Below are positions 1-5,722 of a stretch of DNA of 5,722 nt, one piece after another. The notes beneath the pieces are model-generated. The model had not been told where the DNA came from and did not search any database. It saw only the letters and a program-made list of their open reading frames with translations. How positions within the stretch are numbered: the first letter of the stretch is position 1; the number at the start of each line of letters is the position of its first letter. This stretch comes from an uncultured Devosia sp. (GTDB taxonomy: Bacteria; Pseudomonadota; Alphaproteobacteria; Rhizobiales; Devosiaceae): positions 1-5,722 of the forward strand of contig CAKTFF010000163.1 in NCBI GenBank assembly GCA_934553185.1. Reading direction: 5' to 3'. Both the position numbers and the translations under genes were made by a program.

Positions 1-2280
<2,280 letters not shown>

Positions 2281-2347
2281 GGAACACCGTTGATCTGGGG
2301 AGACGACTCAGGTGGGGAATGAGCCGGCAGAATGCAATATTTCCCCG

Positions 2348-2376
2348 AGCATAAACGCTACCGAACGGAGAGGGAA
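2348..2376 (-). promoter_or_regulatory. Candidate sigma70-type promoter of uvrB
   Basis: Reading the minus strand, TTCCCT (2376-2371) and TATGCT (2353-2348) are separated by exactly 17 bases. The -10 matches TATAAT at four positions; the -35 match is weak. Transcription would begin near 2341, about 60 bases before the uvrB ATG. The LexA box covers the -35 element and part of the spacer, the geometry expected if LexA blocks RNA polymerase. This is inferred from sequence alone. Confidence 0.45.
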
Positions 2377-2377
2377 C
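2363..2377. promoter_or_regulatory. LexA-binding SOS box, alphaproteobacterial type
   Basis: The sequence GAAC-GGAGAGG-GAAC is a perfect direct repeat GAAC-N7-GAAC; on the uvrB strand it reads GTTC-N7-GTTC. This is the established LexA recognition sequence of alphaproteobacteria, unlike the CTG-N10-CAG box of gammaproteobacteria. It sits 82 bases upstream of the uvrB ATG and overlaps the candidate -35. It is also 86 bases upstream of the divergent DUF6151 gene, so an effect there is possible but unproven. The match of a class-specific motif with a DNA repair gene makes chance unlikely. Confidence 0.85.
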
Positions 2378-2385
2378 AGCTCTCC

Positions 2386-2402
2386 CTGACACAGGGTGTC
2401 AG
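2386..2402. repeat. Perfect 7-bp inverted repeat in the uvrB / DUF6151 spacer
   Basis: CTGACAC-AGG-GTGTCAG is a dyad with two perfect 7-base arms and a 3-base centre. A second overlapping dyad, CCCTG-ACA-CAGGG, lies at 2384-2396. It is 8 bases from the LexA box on the DUF6151 side and 61 bases before that gene's ATG. No U-tract follows on either strand, so a terminator is unlikely. It could be an operator for an unidentified regulator, but nothing in the window names one. Confidence 0.5.
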
Positions 2403-2463
2403 CAGGCTTGTGGACCATGGCGCGTGCCCGTGGCAGAGTTGGGGCAAGACGGAGTGGAGAACA

Positions 2464-3009
2464 ATGATGGCGACCACGGCTCTTTCTTGCCGCTGCGGCA
2501 AGGTTCATCTTGAGGTGGTGGACGCGCCCATCATTTCGGCGGAGTGCCATTGCCATTCGTGCCGGGACGCGGCGCGGCGCATGGCGGGCCTGCCGGGCGC
2601 TTCGCCGATCACCGAGCCGAACGGGGGCACGCCCTTTGTGATGTATCGCAAGGACCGCGTCCGCATCACCAGCGGCAAGGAATGGCTGCGCAACTTTCGT
2701 CTTGCGCCTGACCGGCAGACGCGACGTGTCCTTGCAACATGTTGCAACACGCCCGTGCTGCTGGAATTCAAGGGCGGACATTGGGCGAGCCTTTACGGCA
2801 CTTTGTGGCCCGAGGGGGCACGCCCGGCGCCGGATCTCCGGACAGTGACGGGCGATGTGCCGGACGGCGTCGTCCTGGATGACGCGGTTCCAGCGGGCCG
2901 CTGGCCGACAACCAAGTTCATCGGCAAGCTGTTTGCGGCGTGGGCGTCGATGGGCTTTCGGGCACCAGTGCTGGCGCTGGATACGCCGGAGATCAGTGTT
3001 CCGGCTTAG
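2464..3009 (+). CDS. DUF6151 family, GFA-like cysteine-rich putative zinc-binding protein
   Basis: This is a 181-residue soluble protein with no signal peptide or membrane segment. It carries a CxC pair (Cys9, Cys11), a CHCHSC cluster (Cys28, Cys30, Cys33) and adjacent Cys93-Cys94. The CxC...CxxC spacing resembles the zinc site of GFA-fold proteins (named for glutathione-dependent formaldehyde activation); I recall this layout for DUF6151, but function is unknown and no substrate can be claimed. The open frame extends back to an ATG at 2332, but that would run through the LexA box and palindrome. ATG 2464 is preferred because GGAG occurs at 2451-2454 and 2456-2459. A second ATG directly follows at 2467 and fits the nearer GGAG better, so the start is certain only to within one codon. 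The gene is divergent from uvrB and its stop overlaps the convergent Rrf2 gene. Cys93-Cys94 may be a ligand or redox pair. Confidence 0.8.
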   Translation: MMATTALSCRCGKVHLEVVDAPIISAECHCHSCRDAARRMAGLPGASPITEPNGGTPFVMYRKDRVRITSGKEWLRNFRLAPDRQTRRVLATCCNTPVLLEFKGGHWASLYGTLWPEGARPAPDLRTVTGDVPDGVVLDDAVPAGRWPTTKFIGKLFAAWASMGFRAPVLALDTPEISVPA

Positions 3010-3476
3010 TGGCTGCCGACCAGACCTGCATGGTCGCTGTCGCAATGAGGATGGCTGGCGCGGCGCTTGGCAAAATCGGCGGCAAGGTCGGCCAGAGTCA
3101 CTTCGCCAAAGCGCTGCAGCATCAGTTGCTCGGCTTCAAGGAGCGTCTTGCGCATCGCGCTGTTGACGGCCTGCTCCACAAGGCAGCTGGGATCTTCATT
3201 GGACAAGCCAAAGGCGAAAAGCTCGGCATGGCCAAGGGCGCGGTACACGTCGAGCAGGGTGATCTCGCTCAGTGACCGATTGAGGGTCCAGCCACCGCCA
3301 TGGCCTTTTTCGGAGCGGACGTAACCGGCTTCGCGCAGACCAGCCATGGTGCGGCGCACGACGGCCGGGTTGGAGCCCAGCATGGCAGCAATGGTTTCGG
3401 AGGTCAGCGGGGTGTCACGTCCGTGCATGTGGAGCAGGACATGAAGAAGGCGTGACAGGCGACTGTCCTGGCGCAT
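3006..3476 (-). CDS. Rrf2-family transcriptional regulator
   Basis: This 156-residue protein is a DNA-binding regulator of the Rrf2 family. The winged helix-turn-helix occupies about residues 5-66: helices around 24-53 (TSETIAAMLGSNPAVVRRTM and after) and the wing GHGGGWTL at 58-65. A dimerisation-type helix follows at about 99-125. The three clustered cysteines that hold the Fe-S cluster in IscR and NsrR are absent; only Cys98 (PSCLVE) and Cys145 are present, so it resembles the cluster-free YwnA-like branch. The last 16 residues are rich in potential metal ligands (His142, His144, Cys145, His149, His156). The start is supported by GGAG on the minus strand (3486-3483), six bases before the ATG. 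A dyad lies just upstream and suggests autoregulation. The gene runs toward the DUF6151 gene and overlaps it by 4 bp; it is divergent from the channel gene. The signal sensed and its targets are unknown. Confidence 0.92.
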   Translation of the reverse strand: MRQDSRLSRLLHVLLHMHGRDTPLTSETIAAMLGSNPAVVRRTMAGLREAGYVRSEKGHGGGWTLNRSLSEITLLDVYRALGHAELFAFGLSNEDPSCLVEQAVNSAMRKTLLEAEQLMLQRFGEVTLADLAADFAKRRASHPHCDSDHAGLVGSH

Positions 3477-3507
3477 GGCGGTCTCCGGGGTCTTGCTGCT
3501 GCGTCAA

Positions 3508-3525
3508 TAGCGGGATTACCCGCTA
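3508..3525. promoter_or_regulatory. Candidate operator: 18-bp dyad between Rrf2 regulator and MscS gene
   Basis: TAGCGGG-ATTA-CCCGCTA has perfect 7-base arms around a 4-base centre. It lies 31 bases upstream of the Rrf2 regulator ATG, where its promoter should be, and 139 bases upstream of the channel ATG. Homodimeric Rrf2 proteins bind dyad sites and often repress their own promoter, so autoregulation is the simplest reading. No U-tract follows, which argues against a terminator. The link to this protein is inferred from position. Confidence 0.6.
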
Positions 3526-3654
3526 AGGGCACGTGTTTTGTGTCGCCAGGTCGGTGCAGGGGGGCAGGCGCAAAGTCGATGCGCTGCGGCACTTCTTTGT
3601 TTGAGCGGCGTTTGCGTACAAGCTGAACCAGCATTGCATGCAGCGTTGGCGGAC

Positions 3655-3660
3655 AGGAGA
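3655..3660 (+). promoter_or_regulatory. Ribosome binding site that fixes the MscS start
   Basis: AGGAGA stands four bases before ATG 3665. An in-frame ATG at 3638 would add nine residues but lacks a comparable purine-rich site, and the Shine-Dalgarno would then lie inside the coding region. The 3665 start is therefore preferred. Confidence 0.75.
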
Positions 3661-3664
3661 GACC

Positions 3665-4978
3665 ATGCCGGAAAACTGGAGCCAGCTTGGGGGCAGCCTA
3701 GAGCGTGCCGCTCGCGAGCTTTTTGGCTTGCACTGGAACGAGTGGACATTGATCCAACTGGCCATCGTGGCTTTGGCTTGGGTTGTGGCCATGCCACTAG
3801 GCAAGATGCTGGAGCGCATGCTCGAGCGGCAGGCCAGGCGCATCAAGGGTAATCCGAACCTGCTGCGCCTTGCCGTGACACTGATCCGACGATCGCGGCT
3901 GCTGGTCTTCGCCGTGGCGCTGCTGATCTGCCGCCTGGCGCTGCTGGCATCGGGCTTGCCTGAAGCGCTTCTAACCATCGTGCTGATGCTGTCCGCCGCC
4001 TGGCTTTTTCTGTCCGTCGCCACGCGCATCATCCGAAACCGTACTCTGGCACGCTTCGTTGCGCTGGTCGGTTGGATCTACGTTGCCTTGCTGGTGCTTA
4101 ACCTGAGTGGGCCAGTTTTTGCGGCGCTGGATTACCTGGCTGTCAGCATCGGCACGTTTCGCATCTCTGCCCTGCTGCTGTTGCGGGCGGGACTGGTGAC
4201 GACTGGCGTCATCTGGTGCGCCATTTTCGTCAGCCACATCATCGAAAGCCGGCTCAAGCGGTCCGACGATGTTTCGCCTTCGGCCAAGGTGCTGTTCAGC
4301 AAGCTCGTTCGCATCGGCCTCGTGATCGGGGCCGGCGCTTTCGCGCTGACGGCAAGCGGCGTCGACCTGACGGCACTGACGATTGTTTCGGGTGCGGTGG
4401 GTGTCGGCCTCGGCTTTGGTTTGCAGAAAGTGGTGTCCAACTTCATCTCCGGCATCATCATCCTGCTCGATCGCTCGGTGAAGCCGGGCGACACGATCGC
4501 GCTTGGAGACACGTTCGGGTGGATCGTCGACCTGCGGGCGCGCTTTGTTTCGGTGATGACGCGGGATGGGCGGAAGTACCTCATTCCGAACGAGGATTTC
4601 ATCACCCAGCAGGTGATCAACTGGTCGTATTCCGATGAAAACGTTCGTGTCGATGTTGAATTCGGCGTTGCCTATGACAGCGACCCGCACGAGGTCAGCG
4701 CCATCGCCATCGCTGCTGCCCAGACCGTGGCGCGGGTCAGCAGCTACAAGGAGCCTGTGTGCTGGCTGACCTCGTTCGGCGCGTCGTCGCTGGATTTCAA
4801 GCTGCGCTTCTGGATCACCGATCCCCGCAACGGGCTGACCAATGTGCGCGGACAGGTGCTGATGGCGCTGTGGGATGCGTTCAAGGCGGCTGGTGTCGAG
4901 ATCCCGTTCCCGCAAAGCGACGTGCGGTTCCGCACCCCGCTGGAGATCAAGCGATCGCCGCTGCCCGGGGCCGACTGA
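3665..4978 (+). CDS. MscS-family mechanosensitive ion channel
   Basis: This 437-residue inner-membrane protein belongs to the small-conductance mechanosensitive channel family, whose members open under membrane tension and release solutes during hypo-osmotic shock. Hydrophobic segments appear near residues 27-45, 79-97, 101-120, 129-149, 165-190 and 214-232, before the pore helix. The pore-lining helix and its amphipathic continuation are at about 236-268, with the Gly/Ala pattern GAVGVGLGFGLQKVVSNF (243-260). The beta domain follows (KPGDTIALGDTFGWIVDL, 273-290; DGRKYLIPNEDFI, 301-313). The C-terminal alpha/beta domain ends with IPFPQSDVRF (413-422), a typical family signature. It is longer than E. 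coli MscS (286 residues) because of additional N-terminal membrane helices, and much shorter than MscK. No signal peptide is evident. The gene is divergent from the Rrf2 regulator and precedes a sensor kinase by 210 bases. Family assignment is secure; conductance and ion preference cannot be read from sequence. Confidence 0.95.
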   Translation: MPENWSQLGGSLERAARELFGLHWNEWTLIQLAIVALAWVVAMPLGKMLERMLERQARRIKGNPNLLRLAVTLIRRSRLLVFAVALLICRLALLASGLPEALLTIVLMLSAAWLFLSVATRIIRNRTLARFVALVGWIYVALLVLNLSGPVFAALDYLAVSIGTFRISALLLLRAGLVTTGVIWCAIFVSHIIESRLKRSDDVSPSAKVLFSKLVRIGLVIGAGAFALTASGVDLTALTIVSGAVGVGLGFGLQKVVSNFISGIIILLDRSVKPGDTIALGDTFGWIVDLRARFVSVMTRDGRKYLIPNEDFITQQVINWSYSDENVRVDVEFGVAYDSDPHEVSAIAIAAAQTVARVSSYKEPVCWLTSFGASSLDFKLRFWITDPRNGLTNVRGQVLMALWDAFKAAGVEIPFPQSDVRFRTPLEIKRSPLPGAD

Positions 4979-4990
4979 GCGTTTGTCGGC
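4970..4990 (+). terminator. Weak hairpin spanning the MscS stop codon
   Basis: GCCGAC (4970-4975) and GTCGGC (4985-4990) can pair in a perfect six-base stem around a nine-base loop that begins with the TGA stop. No run of T follows, so it is not a classical intrinsic terminator. It may help 3' end formation or mRNA stability, or be chance in GC-rich DNA. Confidence 0.25.
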
Positions 4991-5188
4991 GACGGTGGCA
5001 TCGACCAGGAGCGATGCTCCGGGAGGAAAGCCCTTGATCCCTTGGGTGGAGTCGAAGGCGGCTGGGTTCACGTGATCTCGGCCCGATTGTTCTTCGCGCG
5101 CGTTGGCTCCCTGGAAAACTTGGTTCACAATCACGCCACAATTTCTTGACCAGCCAGCCGAATTCACGCTTAGTCGCTGCGACTCCCG
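4979..5188. other. 210-bp intergenic region without a recognised gene
   Basis: No convincing coding frame is seen on either strand. The region holds two mutually exclusive small hairpins, GCATCG/CGATGC (arms 4998-5003 and 5012-5017) and GGAGC/GCTCC (arms 5008-5012 and 5016-5020), an 8-base palindrome TCACGTGA (5068-5075), and an AT-richer stretch from about 5117 that may contain the promoter of the downstream sensor gene. A minus-strand frame antisense to the channel gene continues through here, but it matches no family I recognise. Confidence 0.5.
5146..5174 (+). promoter_or_regulatory. Weak candidate promoter of the sensor kinase gene
   Basis: TTGACC (5146-5151) matches the sigma70 -35 well and is followed after 17 bases by CTTAGT (5169-5174), a poor -10 with three matches. 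Transcription would begin near 5181, leaving only about eight leader bases, which agrees with the absence of a Shine-Dalgarno before ATG 5189. Low confidence because of the weak -10. Confidence 0.25.
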
Positions 5189-5722
5189 ATGACGGACAAA
5201 GCGTTGAGCATATCTTCCTATTCCGAGGCGCTGGTTGCGCCGGTGCGGCTGACATTTCTGGCGGATGGTGGAGCCCTGGGCGAACTGATCCGGTCCTATG
5301 ACTGGAGTTCAACACCGCTGGGGCCTCCCCAGGGTTGGCCAGGCGGTCTGCGGACGCTGGTGCAGGTCATGCTGACATCCCAGCAACCCATGTTCATCGC
5401 CTGGGGACCGAAGCGAACCATGCTCTATAACGATGGTTATGCGCCCATGCTGTCGGACAAACATCCGTGGGCACTGGGCAAGCCGTTCAACGAGGTTTGG
5501 GCCGACATCATCGCCGATGTGGGGCCAATCATGGATGCGGCCTATGCGGGCGTTCCCACCTATATGGACGATATCGAGTTCCAGATGATGCGCAACGGCC
5601 ATCTGGTGGAGACGCATTTTTCGTTCGGCTATACGCCCGTGCATGACGAAAGCGACCAGATTGCGGGCATGTTCTGCACGGCGCTGGAGATCACGGCCGA
5701 GGTGGCCACGGCCAAGTCGCGC
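5189..5722 (+). CDS. PAS-domain sensor, probable hybrid histidine kinase, N-terminal part
   Basis: The frame is open for 178 codons from ATG 5189 to the window edge, with an in-frame TAG just upstream at 5171-5173, so this ATG is the only good start. The protein begins without a signal peptide or membrane helix, suggesting a cytoplasmic sensor. Residues 38-56 (DWSSTPLGPPQGWPGGLRT) form the lead-in usual for a class of proteobacterial PAS kinases. A PAS-type domain follows at about 60-170, with PMFIAWGPKRTMLYNDGYAP (67-86), LGKPFNEVW (96-104), FSFGYTPVHDES (144-155) and GMFCTALEIT (160-169). In known relatives this module is followed by further PAS or GAF domains, a histidine kinase core and often a receiver domain, but none of these lies in the window, so kinase activity is inferred. 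The ligand is unknown. No Shine-Dalgarno is seen before the ATG. Confidence 0.85.
   Translation, partial: MTDKALSISSYSEALVAPVRLTFLADGGALGELIRSYDWSSTPLGPPQGWPGGLRTLVQVMLTSQQPMFIAWGPKRTMLYNDGYAPMLSDKHPWALGKPFNEVWADIIADVGPIMDAAYAGVPTYMDDIEFQMMRNGHLVETHFSFGYTPVHDESDQIAGMFCTALEITAEVATAKSR

Noticed and set aside
2332..2463. Upstream extension of the DUF6151 frame to ATG 2332
   Set aside because: It would encode the LexA box and palindrome region, has no good ribosome site, and the conserved CxC motif begins only after ATG 2464.
2308..3045. 245-codon minus-strand open frame across the DUF6151 gene
   Set aside because: Arg/His/Ala-rich shadow composition; it overlaps the LexA box and palindrome and is antisense to a gene with a conserved cysteine pattern.
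3635..3642. TGCATGCA palindrome before the MscS start
   Set aside because: Short, self-complementary by chance, and shows no relation to promoter elements or other copies in the window.
5068..5075. TCACGTGA 8-bp palindrome
   Set aside because: Too short to stand alone; expected by chance and not placed at a recognisable promoter element.
3971..5167. 398-codon minus-strand open frame opposite the MscS gene and into the gap
   Set aside because: Its sequence is charged and low in hydrophobic residues, matches no family I recognise and is antisense to a clearly real channel gene. The part beyond the channel stop (4979-5167) was inspected as a possible gene relic but showed no recognisable domain.

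Overview
The window looks like ordinary chromosome from a GC-rich alphaproteobacterium. Protein content suggests Hyphomicrobiales, perhaps Devosia-like, but that genus guess rests on memory of similar proteins and not on a search. The main support is a direct GAAC-N7-GAAC LexA box of the alphaproteobacterial type in front of uvrB, plus a UvrB with the long N-terminal extension common in that class. There is no transposase, CRISPR array, tRNA, rRNA or phage gene.

Layout: (1) 1-2280, minus strand: the first 760 codons of uvrB, the nucleotide excision repair damage-recognition helicase; its C-terminus lies beyond the left edge. (2) 2281-2463: a divergent control region with a LexA/SOS box overlapping a candidate uvrB promoter, and a separate 17-bp palindrome. 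(3) 2464-3009, plus strand: a small cysteine-rich protein of the DUF6151 type, resembling GFA zinc proteins. (4) 3006-3476, minus strand: an Rrf2-family winged-helix regulator whose 3' end overlaps the previous gene by 4 bp, tail to tail. (5) 3477-3664: a divergent spacer with a perfect 7+7 bp dyad next to the regulator start. (6) 3665-4978, plus strand: an MscS-family mechanosensitive channel. (7) 4979-5188: a 210-bp gap with short hairpins and a weak candidate promoter but no recognised gene. (8) 5189-5722, plus strand: the N-terminal 178 residues of a PAS-domain sensor protein, probably a hybrid histidine kinase, cut by the right edge.

The genes do not form one operon: strands alternate and each gene appears to have its own control region. 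uvrB is predicted to be DNA-damage inducible through LexA. The Rrf2 regulator probably controls itself through the dyad and might also affect the channel gene. The channel and the sensor kinase could both deal with environmental stress, but their linkage is only proximity. I found no convincing undescribed multi-gene system; the most useful leads are the regulatory sites and the histidine/cysteine-rich tail of the Rrf2 protein.
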